A stretch of DNA of 17,801 nucleotides, taken from assembly GCA_002364245.1 (NCBI GenBank), contig DEXR01000008.1, positions 59,908 to 77,708 of the forward strand. Reading direction: 5' to 3'. A program made the position numbers and the translations under genes. The notes beneath the pieces were generated by a model. The model did no database searches and was not told the DNA's origin. It worked only from the letters and a program-made list of their open reading frames with translations. The stretch's first letter is position 1; the number at the start of each line of letters is the position of its first letter. Positions 1 to 6,632 of this stretch are shown piece after piece. The DNA is from Flavobacteriaceae bacterium UBA3179 (GTDB lineage Bacteria > Bacteroidota > Bacteroidia > Flavobacteriales > Flavobacteriaceae).

Positions 1-101
1 CCGCTTACCGCATCAGTAATAGCTTCCCGTCGTTGGATTAATCTATTAAAAAAAGTAGATTTCCCTACGTTTGGTCTTCCTACAATAGCAACTATGCTCA
101 T
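1..101 (-). CDS. der: GTPase Der (EngA), N-terminal fragment
   Basis: This is the first 33 codons of a gene that runs off the left edge of the window; the start codon is the ATG whose first base is 101. The translated start carries the P-loop GRPNVGKS at about residues 8-15, followed by [13 protein letters not shown] and a sequence leading toward switch I. This matches the start of Der, the double-GTPase-domain protein needed for maturation of the 50S ribosomal subunit. Only the G1 region of the first GTPase domain is visible, so the second domain and the KH-like domain cannot be checked. A Bacteroidota -7 motif lies just upstream. der and era lie close together here, with one small plus-strand gene between them. 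Confidence 0.9.
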   Translation of the reverse strand, partial: MSIVAIVGRPNVGKSTFFNRLIQRREAITDAVS

Positions 102-119
102 ATTCTATAATTTAGAGTG

Positions 120-127
120 CAAAAATA
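120..127 (-). promoter_or_regulatory. Putative -7 promoter element of der
   Basis: Read on the minus strand, this is TATTTTTG, an exact match to the Bacteroidota -7 consensus TAnnTTTG. It ends 18 bases before the der ATG, so the leader would be roughly 14 bases. No convincing -33 TTTG element is seen about 20 bases upstream. Confidence 0.5.
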
Positions 128-179
128 GGTTTTAGTTGGCAGAAAAAATAGTAATTTAATCCCTTTAAAATTAAATAAA

Positions 180-695
180 GTGACAAAGCTTAGCAATGAA
201 ATTGTATTGAGACCTCGCTTTTCCTTAAAGCTTGACCATAGTAGCGACGAAATAAAGTTATTGTTTAATCAAGCCAAAAGCGAACAGGTTGACTTTAAAA
301 TTTCTTGTGTGGATGACCATATTTTTATAAAATTACCAAAAAATCAACAACACTTTTGGTCTCCCCAGCTGCATTTGGAATTTGAAGAAACTCAAAAAAA
401 TAGTTGTTCCATCAAAGGTTTTTTTGGGCCCAACCCTACTGTTTGGACTATGTTTATCTTCTTGCACGTGGGAGTAGGCATCCTTTTTATGATTAACGCT
501 ACTTGGATGTACTCAAATTATAGTTTGGGGAATCCTCTTGATATTCAGATATGGATTTTTATCGTATTGATTTTAATTTGGGTATTGTTGTACGTTGCCG
601 GAACCGTGGGAAAGAAAAAAGGCAGACCCGATATGCAGGAACTATATTATTTTATGATGACCATATTGCCTTCGCAGACAGCATTACAGCCTTAA
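180..695 (+). CDS. Small two-helix membrane protein, unknown function
   Basis: I do not recognise a named family. The 171-residue protein begins with a GTG codon. No ATG lies in frame between it and the stop codon at 126-128, so GTG is the best available start. Residues 1-80 look soluble and mixed. Two hydrophobic segments follow, at about residues 93-112 and 122-142, separated by a short loop, and then a basic stretch (GKKKGRP) and a C-terminal tail. This suggests an inner-membrane protein with its N-terminal domain and tail on the same side. It is transcribed away from der and toward era, and it lies between two ribosome-assembly GTPases. That position does not by itself show a related function. 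Confidence 0.7.
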   Translation: MTKLSNEIVLRPRFSLKLDHSSDEIKLLFNQAKSEQVDFKISCVDDHIFIKLPKNQQHFWSPQLHLEFEETQKNSCSIKGFFGPNPTVWTMFIFLHVGVGILFMINATWMYSNYSLGNPLDIQIWIFIVLILIWVLLYVAGTVGKKKGRPDMQELYYFMMTILPSQTALQP

Positions 696-724
696 CCCGT
701 TACTAACCCAAACATAGGCTTCAA

Positions 725-1606
725 CTATTTATTATACCCAAACCGTCGCAATTGTTTATCGTCGTTACGCCAATTTTTATTCACTTTTACATAGGTTTCT
801 AAATGAATTTGTTTTCCGAAGAATTTTTCCAAATCTTTACGGGCTTCTACTCCTACTCGTTTAAGTGCCGAACCTTTATGACCAATGATAATCCCTTTTT
901 GGGTTTCACGCTCTACCATAATCACACTTCGGATTCTGATAATATCATCATCTTCAAAAAACTCTTCAGTATCAATTTCAACGGAATATGGAATTTCTTT
1001 TTTGTAGTGCATTAGGATTTTTTCCCGAATGGTTTCATTTACAAAAAAACGTTCCGGTTTATCGGTCAATTGGTCTTTTGGATAGAAAGCAGGAGATTCT
1101 GGCAATAATTCGATGATTCGTTTAAATACTTCTGGCACCCCAAAATTTTCCAAAGCTGAAATAGCAAAAATTTCCGCATTAGGAACTTTTTCTTGCCACA
1201 TCTGTAGGGCTTCAGTTAGCTTTTCCTCGTTTCCTTTATCTATTTTATTAATAAGAAGTAACACAGGAATATTAGCATTTTTTATCTTATTAAAGAATGC
1301 CTCGTCTTTTAGGTCTTTTTCGCCTAATTCAACCAAATACAGCAAAATATCGGCATCTTCAAAAGCAGATTTCACAAAATCCATCATGCTTTCCTGTAAC
1401 TGATATGCCGGTTTAATGATTCCTGGGGTGTCGCTTAAAATCACTTGAAAATCTTCTCCGTTTACAATTCCTAAGATGCGGTGACGGGTAGTTTGTGCTT
1501 TACTGGTAATAATGGAAAGGCGTTCGCCTATAAAAGCATTCATAAGTGTGCTTTTACCAACGTTTGGATTACCAATAATATTTACAAATCCTGCTTTGTG
1601 TGCCAT
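725..1606 (-). CDS. era: GTPase Era, 16S rRNA-binding
   Basis: Era is a membrane-associated GTPase that binds the 3' end of 16S rRNA and acts as a checkpoint in 30S subunit assembly. The 293 residues match the family's usual length of about 300. The motifs are in order: G1 GNPNVGKS (12-19), an effector region with TTRHR (39-43), G3 DTPG (59-62), G4 NKID (120-123) and G5 SAL (150-152). A C-terminal KH domain follows, with its GHKG loop at 242-245, and the family ending KVNKNWR...LRRFGY. The ATG start places the P-loop at the normal distance from the N-terminus. A TACCTTTG promoter element lies 14 bases upstream of the ATG, so era probably has its own promoter. It converges on the small membrane protein gene. 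Confidence 0.97.
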   Translation of the reverse strand: MAHKAGFVNIIGNPNVGKSTLMNAFIGERLSIITSKAQTTRHRILGIVNGEDFQVILSDTPGIIKPAYQLQESMMDFVKSAFEDADILLYLVELGEKDLKDEAFFNKIKNANIPVLLLINKIDKGNEEKLTEALQMWQEKVPNAEIFAISALENFGVPEVFKRIIELLPESPAFYPKDQLTDKPERFFVNETIREKILMHYKKEIPYSVEIDTEEFFEDDDIIRIRSVIMVERETQKGIIIGHKGSALKRVGVEARKDLEKFFGKQIHLETYVKVNKNWRNDDKQLRRFGYNK

Positions 1607-1620
1607 GTATAAGTTTTTGG

Positions 1621-1628
1621 CAAAGGTA
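1621..1628 (-). promoter_or_regulatory. Putative -7 promoter element of era
   Basis: The minus strand reads TACCTTTG, followed by C, matching the flavobacterial TAnnTTTGC form. It lies 14 bases before the era start codon, giving a predicted leader of only about 10 bases. The spacer between the Gre-like gene and era is 54 bases, which is enough for a separate promoter. Confidence 0.55.
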
Positions 1629-1660
1629 CGTGTTTTTGGTGTTACCAGGCTTATATTACG

Positions 1661-2164
1661 CTACTGATACTGTATATCTAAAATTTTGAGAACACGTATC
1701 TCGTTTCCCAGTTTAAAATCTACCTCTTCTCCTATTTTAGCTCCCGTTACTGCTCTAGCAATTGGGGCAACAAAAGCAATTTTACTTTTAATTACATCGG
1801 CTTCATCTACACCCACAATAGTAAATTGCTGTTTGGTTTTATTGTTTGAGTTTTGAAGACTCACCGTGGCACCAAAACGCACCTCATCTTTCGCCTGATC
1901 TTTTGGGCTAAGAACTCGCGCAGAATGGATACGCTCATTGAGCAATTTAAGTTTTCCTTCAATAACGGCTAACGTTCGTCTTCGTTCTCGCTCATCGGTA
2001 ATGGTTAATTTTTTAATTTCAGCTTGTAACTTTTCCCGTTCTTGCACTAGCTGCTCCATCCCATTTGGCGTAACATAATTTACCACTCCTTCGGGCAATG
2101 CTGCCCGTGGCGGAATCATAGGTGGTTCTTCTTGATCACCTTCTCTTACAAATCCTCTGCTCAT
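1661..2164 (-). CDS. GreA/GreB-family transcription elongation factor-like protein
   Basis: The 167 residues fit the GreA/GreB fold. An N-terminal extension with MSRGFVREGDQEE and a proline-rich stretch (residues 1-30) comes first. An antiparallel coiled coil follows at about 34-85. The C-terminal FKBP-like domain starts around VRFGATVSL and contains FTIVGVDEAD, SPIARA-like (APIARA) and GEEVDF. Gre factors enter the RNA polymerase secondary channel and stimulate cleavage of backtracked RNA. The coiled-coil tip here reads TDERERRRT where GreA has a GDxSEN-type motif with the essential Asp and Glu, so cleavage activity is uncertain. The N-terminal extension is one I associate with a Bacteroidota-specific branch. 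The gene starts 32 bases after the methyltransferase stop and may share its transcript. Confidence 0.85.
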   Translation of the reverse strand: MSRGFVREGDQEEPPMIPPRAALPEGVVNYVTPNGMEQLVQEREKLQAEIKKLTITDERERRRTLAVIEGKLKLLNERIHSARVLSPKDQAKDEVRFGATVSLQNSNNKTKQQFTIVGVDEADVIKSKIAFVAPIARAVTGAKIGEEVDFKLGNEIRVLKILDIQYQ

Positions 2165-2196
2165 ATATTTTTTTTGAAATCTTCAGTAAGAAGATA

Positions 2197-2658
2197 CTAA
2201 ACTTTTGGCTTATTACGTCCTCGATCGTACAAAATAATACTTCCCGCCACAGCGACATTTAAACTTTTTTCTGAAGGAAATTGAATTAAAAAATGTGACT
2301 TATCAATCGCTTGGTTGGACAATCCGTGATCTTCGGCTCCTAACAAGTAAACACAACGTCTTGGGTGCTCAAAGTTTTCTAACTGAACGGCTTTCTCTGT
2401 TTTCTCAACCCCAACAATACGGCAGCCTTTTGGTAAGTGTTTATAAAAATCTTCAAAGGTTTCATAATGAAAATACGGAAGCGATTTTACGGCATTATGC
2501 GTATCACTCGATTGATTTGCATAACGATTACCGATAGTAAAAATAAAACTAGCCCCCATATTTTGGGCGGTTCGCCAAAGTACACCGAGATTTTCAGGTG
2601 TTTTCCCGTTTTGGATTCCTATTCCGAAGAATTCTGTAGTGAAATTATTGGGTTGCAT
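2197..2658 (-). CDS. SpoU/TrmH-family RNA 2'-O-methyltransferase
   Basis: This is a 153-residue minimal SPOUT methyltransferase, expected to move a methyl group from S-adenosylmethionine to a ribose 2'-OH in tRNA or rRNA. All three family motifs are visible. Motif 1 is ENLGVLWRTAQNMGA, with Asn23 and catalytic-type Arg29. Motif 2 is LLGAEDHGL (105-113). Motif 3 is SLNVAVAGSIILYD (132-145). The last two form the trefoil knot that binds the cofactor. No extra RNA-binding domain is present, as in TrmL-size proteins, so the exact RNA target cannot be read from the sequence. A promoter-like TACTTTTG sits only 5 bases before the ATG. The gene probably leads a short operon with the Gre-like gene. 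Confidence 0.93.
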   Translation of the reverse strand: MQPNNFTTEFFGIGIQNGKTPENLGVLWRTAQNMGASFIFTIGNRYANQSSDTHNAVKSLPYFHYETFEDFYKHLPKGCRIVGVEKTEKAVQLENFEHPRRCVYLLGAEDHGLSNQAIDKSHFLIQFPSEKSLNVAVAGSIILYDRGRNKPKV

Positions 2659-2663
2659 AGCTG

Positions 2664-2671
2664 CAAAAGTA
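2664..2671 (-). promoter_or_regulatory. Putative -7 element of the TrmH-family gene
   Basis: The minus strand reads TACTTTTG followed by C, an exact TAnnTTTG match inside the 36-base gap between the TetR stop and the methyltransferase ATG. Only five bases separate the motif from the ATG, so transcription would start at or next to the start codon. Confidence 0.5.
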
Positions 2672-2694
2672 CAGAACTTCTAATAATGACAATA

Positions 2695-3264
2695 CTACAC
2701 AATTCCCTTTAAAAGAACAGCAACCATATCTCTTTTTAAAACGTTTACATCAAGTTTTCCTCTTTTTTCATACCATAAGTACAACGTTCGTAAGGTAGAA
2801 AGCATCGAAAACAAAATAACTTCAGGATGTCTTGCTTCTATTTCACCGGCTTTTATTCCTTTATTAATAATAATCCGGACATTATTTTCATAATCGTCCC
2901 GCATTTTCACAAATTGCTTTAAATCGTCATCTTGTAGGTGCATCCAATCATTATTCAGTGCCGCTAACGCTTCAGAATAGGTAACAGTTATATCAATATG
3001 AAACTCAATAATCTTTTCAATCTTTTGTACTGAATTCAGCTTTTTTGAAAGCACTTGCTCCATTCCGCTAGTAAACTCTCGAGCAACCGTCAGTATTAAG
3101 GTTGAAAGAATTTCTTGCTTCCCCGAAATATGATTGTATAAGCTAGAAGCCTTTATCCCCATAGCTTGTGCAATGTCGCGCATAGAAACAGCATTGTATC
3201 CTTTTTCTTTAAAAAGACGTGACGCTGTGGTTATTATTTCGGTTTTTCTGGAAGCCGGTTTCAT
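2695..3264 (-). CDS. TetR/AcrR-family transcriptional regulator
   Basis: The 189-residue protein has a typical TetR N-terminal helix-turn-helix. TEIITTASRLFKEKGYNAV leads into MRDIAQAMGIKASSLYNHISGKQEIL, covering about residues 8-55, with the recognition helix around KASSLYNHI. The rest is a helical ligand-binding and dimerisation domain with no assignable ligand. I place the start at the ATG at 3264 rather than a TTG four codons upstream, because the ATG sits 8 bases after a promoter-like TATCTTG. The gene is divergent from the aromatic amino acid hydroxylase, with about 100 bases between the two starts. A 19-base inverted repeat lies in that gap. Local control of the hydroxylase and its own gene is a reasonable inference but is not shown. 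Confidence 0.9.
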   Translation of the reverse strand: MKPASRKTEIITTASRLFKEKGYNAVSMRDIAQAMGIKASSLYNHISGKQEILSTLILTVAREFTSGMEQVLSKKLNSVQKIEKIIEFHIDITVTYSEALAALNNDWMHLQDDDLKQFVKMRDDYENNVRIIINKGIKAGEIEARHPEVILFSMLSTLRTLYLWYEKRGKLDVNVLKRDMVAVLLKGIV

Positions 3265-3324
3265 AGTATTCTGCAAGATACAGTTTTTACAAACTCATTC
3301 ATAAATCTGTTATAAGGTATTATT

Positions 3325-3343
3325 AATTACGACTTAAGTAATT
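3325..3343. promoter_or_regulatory. Inverted repeat, candidate operator
   Basis: AATTAC, a 7-base spacer (GACTTAA) and GTAATT form a perfect 6-bp inverted repeat. It lies between a TetR-type gene and the hydroxylase and ends 10 bases upstream of the hydroxylase -7 motif, where bound repressor would block polymerase. The region is AT-rich, so a chance palindrome is possible. Confidence 0.35.
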
Positions 3344-3353
3344 CTAATTTCGT

Positions 3354-3361
3354 TATTTTTG
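3354..3361 (+). promoter_or_regulatory. Putative -7 element of the hydroxylase gene
   Basis: TATTTTTG is an exact match to TAnnTTTG and ends 6 bases before the ATG at 3368. A possible TTG start at 3359 lies inside this motif, which is one reason to prefer the ATG. No clear -33 element is present. Confidence 0.5.
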
Positions 3362-3367
3362 ACCACT

Positions 3368-5155
3368 ATGGAAGAACGCATTGAGACCAACGAACTACTG
3401 GAAAGGTTACCACCGCATTTAAAGCAGTACATAAAACCTCAGGATTATGATCAATATACACCAATAAACCAAGCAGTTTGGCGGTATGTAATGCGTAAAA
3501 ACGTAGATTATTTAAGCCAAGTGGCGCACGAAAGTTATTTGGACGGCCTTAGAAAAACAGGTATCTCAATTGATACTATTCCTTCTATGTACGGAATGAA
3601 CCGTATTTTAAAAGAAATTGGCTGGGCAGCCGTTGCCGTTGATGGGTTTATTCCACCTAATGCATTTATGGAATTTCAGGCGTATAAAGTTTTGGTAATT
3701 GCCAGCGATATTCGTCAGCTTGAAAATATTGAATACACCCCTGCCCCAGATATTATTCACGAAGGTGCCGGACACGCACCCATTATTGCTAGTCCCGATT
3801 ATGCCGAATACCTACGTCGTTTTGGTGAAATTGGCGCGAAAGCGATTTCTAGTGCGCATGATATGGAAATGTATGAAGCCGTACGAGAACTTTCTATTTT
3901 AAAAGAAGCGGATGGTATTTCAGAAACCATTATAAAAGCAGCTGAAGAACGAGTAGAAGAACTTCAGCATAAAAAAGTAGAACCTTCTGAAATTGCACTT
4001 ATACGAAATTTACATTGGTGGACTGTTGAGTACGGACTGGTAGGCACTGTTGAGAAACCTAAAATTTATGGTGCTGGCTTGCTTTCTTCTATTGGGGAAA
4101 GTACGTGGTGTATGAAAGACAAAGTAAAGAAAATACCGTATTCCATCGATGCAGCTTACCAAGAGTTTGATATCACCAAACCACAACCACAATTATATGT
4201 AACCCCAGATTTTGCATACTTACAAGAAGTTTTGGAAGAATTTGCAAATACAATGGCCATAAGAAAAGGTGGTTGGCGCGGATTAAAAAAATTAATAAAT
4301 TCTAAGCAAATTGGTACGATCGAATTGAGTACCGGTCTTCAAGTAAGCGGTCATTTTTCGCGAATGATTCAAAATGAAGACAATGAGGTGGTTTATTTTG
4401 AAACCGAAGGTGAAACTGCGCTCGCATACCGTGAAAAAGAAGTAATTGGCCACGGAATTAGCCGTCATACTAACGGTTTTAGATCACCACTGGGGAAACT
4501 TAAAAAAATAAATCTCGCCATCGAAAATATGGGACCTCGCGACTTACAGGCTTATAGTTTTTACGATGGTAAACCTATTGCTTTCGAGTTTGAAAGTGGC
4601 ATCACCGTTGAAGGTTTAAACGTTACCGGAATGCGAAATTTACGAGGTGAGTTGATGCTTATTCAGTTTACAAATTGTACGGTTACGTATAAGGACGAAG
4701 TGTTATTTACGCCAGAAATGGGTGATTTTGATATGGCCGTTGGTAAAGAAATTGTGTCTGCTTTTACAGGCGCTGCCGATTATCTATCTTTCCCTATTTC
4801 GCTCCATAAATTAAGTGATACAAAAACCAATCGTTCTAACCTTTCTGAAAAAGAAATTAAGTTAAATAATTTTTATAAGCAGATACGTTTACTTCGGAAT
4901 AAAGAAGAACATAAATCCTTTGAAGAAAAACTTCCTGAGTTAAAAAACATATTTGAAACTCTAGAGAATGATTATCCAAAAGACTGGTTGCTTCCTTTAG
5001 AAATATTTGAACTCGTTGCTTCAGAAAACAGTACTTTTTCTGAAAAGGTTTTAAAATATCTATTAGCTCTTAAAAAGGAACGCCCGAACGTTGCTCATTT
5101 AATTGATGACGGGTTACTACTAATTGAAAAGAACACCAAACAAGTAAGTAACTAA
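3368..5155 (+). CDS. Aromatic amino acid (phenylalanine) hydroxylase, long form
   Basis: This is an iron- and tetrahydropterin-dependent monooxygenase, most likely converting phenylalanine to tyrosine. Counting from the ATG at 3368, the protein has 595 residues. The catalytic domain spans roughly 10-300. It carries PDIIHEGAGHAP with iron-ligand histidines 131 and 136, and the third ligand Glu221 in WWTVEYGLVG. In animal phenylalanine hydroxylase the second His and the Glu are 40 residues apart. Here they are 85 apart, because of a charged helical insertion around residues 175-215. There is no N-terminal ACT domain. Instead a C-terminal half follows, with a beta-rich part (about 312-480) and a helical part (about 490-595) of unknown role. 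To my knowledge this long architecture is found in other Bacteroidota and in Bacillus. The rhodanese gene follows after 3 bases. Confidence 0.93.
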   Translation: MEERIETNELLERLPPHLKQYIKPQDYDQYTPINQAVWRYVMRKNVDYLSQVAHESYLDGLRKTGISIDTIPSMYGMNRILKEIGWAAVAVDGFIPPNAFMEFQAYKVLVIASDIRQLENIEYTPAPDIIHEGAGHAPIIASPDYAEYLRRFGEIGAKAISSAHDMEMYEAVRELSILKEADGISETIIKAAEERVEELQHKKVEPSEIALIRNLHWWTVEYGLVGTVEKPKIYGAGLLSSIGESTWCMKDKVKKIPYSIDAAYQEFDITKPQPQLYVTPDFAYLQEVLEEFANTMAIRKGGWRGLKKLINSKQIGTIELSTGLQVSGHFSRMIQNEDNEVVYFETEGETALAYREKEVIGHGISRHTNGFRSPLGKLKKINLAIENMGPRDLQAYSFYDGKPIAFEFESGITVEGLNVTGMRNLRGELMLIQFTNCTVTYKDEVLFTPEMGDFDMAVGKEIVSAFTGAADYLSFPISLHKLSDTKTNRSNLSEKEIKLNNFYKQIRLLRNKEEHKSFEEKLPELKNIFETLENDYPKDWLLPLEIFELVASENSTFSEKVLKYLLALKKERPNVAHLIDDGLLLIEKNTKQVSN

Positions 5156-5158
5156 CAT

Positions 5159-5464
5159 ATGGGATTATTAGATTTTTTATTCGGAAGTAACACTAAAAAA
5201 ATTCAAGATTTTAAAAATCGGGATGCAGTAATTTTAGACGTTCGCACACAGAAAGAGTACGATGCTGGGGCTATTTCGGGGTCTAAACATATTCCCGTCA
5301 ATGAAATTGACGCTAAAATTTCAGAAATAAAAAATTGGAACAAACCTGTAATTACTTGTTGTGCCAGCGGCGTTCGCAGTGGTAATGCAGCCAAAACATT
5401 AAGCAAAAATAATATTGAAGCGATTAATGGTGGTGGTTGGAAGTCACTTAAAAAGAAGTTATAA
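5159..5464 (+). CDS. Single-domain rhodanese-like protein
   Basis: The 101-residue protein is one rhodanese domain. It has VILDVRTQKEYDAGAISGSKHIPV at about residues 24-47 and the active loop CCASGVRS at 67-74. By the CxxGxR pattern the persulfide-carrying cysteine is Cys68. Such proteins transfer sulfane sulfur to small acceptors or proteins in the cytoplasm; the acceptor here cannot be told. There is no signal peptide. The gene starts 3 bases after the hydroxylase stop, so the two are probably co-transcribed, though a functional link is not obvious. Its last 6 bases overlap the end of the convergent DUF4230 gene, leaving no room for a terminator between them. Confidence 0.92.
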   Translation: MGLLDFLFGSNTKKIQDFKNRDAVILDVRTQKEYDAGAISGSKHIPVNEIDAKISEIKNWNKPVITCCASGVRSGNAAKTLSKNNIEAINGGGWKSLKKKL

Positions 5465-6073
5465 TTTAATCCTCTCTAAATCCGCTTCGTCTTCAATTGG
5501 TTCACTTTGATATTGAAGCGTCCACCCCATAGAGCTCGTAAGAATATAAATTTTCTGAAGTTCAGAAATTAATCTGTTTTCTGCATTAGTAACCAATTCA
5601 GATGCTTCTATTTTTTTCCGAAGAGAAGACTCAACTTGCTTTTTTATTTTATTATAATCTTCCGCTTTAAATTGGTTTAGATAATCCTGTTTTACATCAT
5701 AATACTCAATATTTGGGTTGATGTTCAATTCTGGTTCTGGAATATGGGTTATTGTAACCGTTTTAGTTTCTTGATTTACTTCCGTTTTAATTTTACTAAG
5801 GTCATATGCAATAGTTGCTTTTGCATTTACTACAACCAGTGCTTTTTTATGGGCCGAAAAAACATCTAAGTAGAATTTTTTCCAATCTTCGTAGGTAAAA
5901 ACTTGAGCGTAATTACCTTCAGTGACAATCAGTTTTCCTACATTTTTCAGCTCTTTTTGTATGAGTGCCGTATTGGCTTCCAATTGTTCCTTTTGGTCTT
6001 TATTGTGCTCACAATAACGTAGTCCAAACACGATAATAAGGGCTATAACCGCACCTAGAAGTATCTTTCGCAT
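5459..6073 (-). CDS. DUF4230 domain-containing membrane-anchored protein
   Basis: The 204-residue protein has one hydrophobic N-terminal helix (residues 4-19) followed by an extracytoplasmic-looking domain. The body has a beta-rich section with EGNYAQVFTYEDW, ALVVVNAKATIAYDLSKI and VTITHIPEPEL, and then a long helical section ending near MGWTLQYQ. This resembles the DUF4230 family, which is frequent in Bacteroidota and Firmicutes and has no assigned biochemical role. A Cys follows the membrane helix (RYCEHN), but it is not in a normal lipobox. A TATCTTTA motif about 16 bases upstream of the ATG resembles a degenerate -7 element. The gene overlaps the convergent rhodanese gene by 6 bases. Confidence 0.8.
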   Translation of the reverse strand: MRKILLGAVIALIIVFGLRYCEHNKDQKEQLEANTALIQKELKNVGKLIVTEGNYAQVFTYEDWKKFYLDVFSAHKKALVVVNAKATIAYDLSKIKTEVNQETKTVTITHIPEPELNINPNIEYYDVKQDYLNQFKAEDYNKIKKQVESSLRKKIEASELVTNAENRLISELQKIYILTSSMGWTLQYQSEPIEDEADLERIKL

Positions 6074-6122
6074 ATCTCAATTTTTCATTAAAGATACGGA
6101 ATTATATAGCTGTTTTTTGGAC

Positions 6123-6148
6123 TACGTACAAATACGTAAATTTATGTA
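6123..6148. repeat. Three helically phased hexamers, possible regulator site
   Basis: TACGTA starts at 6123 and again at 6133, and TATGTA starts at 6143, giving three copies spaced exactly 10 bp apart. They lie in the 131-bp gap between the divergent DUF4230 gene and the unknown gene at 6205. TACGTA is itself a palindrome. The one-helical-turn phasing would place bound proteins on the same face of the DNA. Confidence 0.5.
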
Positions 6149-6204
6149 AGAATTATGCTACAAGGAGGTTTTTGTGTATATTTCGAACAAATTAACTAAT
6201 CACA

Positions 6205-6585
6205 ATGGGTTTTTTTTCAACTAACCAACAGGACAAATCCACTAACACAGTAAAGCAATTGGCACAAAACGCCAATGAAACTAGCAATGAGATAGATGCT
6301 ATTTTATCTCGGTTTTTAAAAAATCAAGAAAAATTTGATGCGCTTAGTGATGAATTACTTGTGTTAGCAAAAAAGATTAAGGAAAAACTTTCTGAAAGCG
6401 AGAATGAAGAACTCTTTTCTCTTGCTGAAACAGTTTACGATCTACAGGAAGAATATATGAGTACCTTCCGTGTTATTGCTTGCATACAAGAAAAGCAAAA
6501 AATAAGGACTGAGAATATAGATGAAAAATATCTGAAGATAGCCAAAAAAGCCAGTCAAAAATATACTCAGGCTCGAAGCCTTTAA
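6205..6585 (+). CDS. Small helical protein, unknown function
   Basis: I do not recognise this 126-residue protein. It is predicted to be almost entirely helical and rich in Lys, Glu, Gln and Asn. Heptad-like stretches run from about residue 15 to 75 (KQLAQNANETSNEI, LSDELLVLAKKIKEKL) and from about 95 to 125. It has no signal peptide or membrane segment, so it is probably a cytoplasmic coiled-coil protein. The ATG start is the first in frame after a stop. A perfect AAGGAGG lies at 6162-6168, but this is 36 bases too far upstream to act as its ribosome site. The intergenic region carries three phased hexamers. The gene is followed 47 bases later by a secreted protein gene on the same strand. 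Confidence 0.72.
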   Translation: MGFFSTNQQDKSTNTVKQLAQNANETSNEIDAILSRFLKNQEKFDALSDELLVLAKKIKEKLSESENEELFSLAETVYDLQEEYMSTFRVIACIQEKQKIRTENIDEKYLKIAKKASQKYTQARSL

Positions 6586-6632
6586 AACAAAGCCCATAAT
6601 ATATAGCACGCTTTTTGTATCTTGAACTTCCT

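Noticed and set aside
803..1403. Open frames antisense to era
   Set aside because: They have low-complexity Phe/Ser-rich composition, as expected of shadows of a conserved gene on the other strand.
3265..3276. Upstream TTG start for the TetR gene
   Set aside because: It overlaps the promoter-like TATCTTG, and an ATG four codons later gives the normal family N-terminus.
6174..6224. Short GTG-started reading frame of 16 codons behind AAGGAGG
   Set aside because: It is tiny, has no recognisable composition and overlaps the start of the gene at 6205 in another frame. I list only the SD-like motif as a curiosity.
6615..6632. Upstream TTG start for the secreted protein gene
   Set aside because: The ATG at 6633 begins exactly at a classical signal peptide; the extra six codons would precede it.
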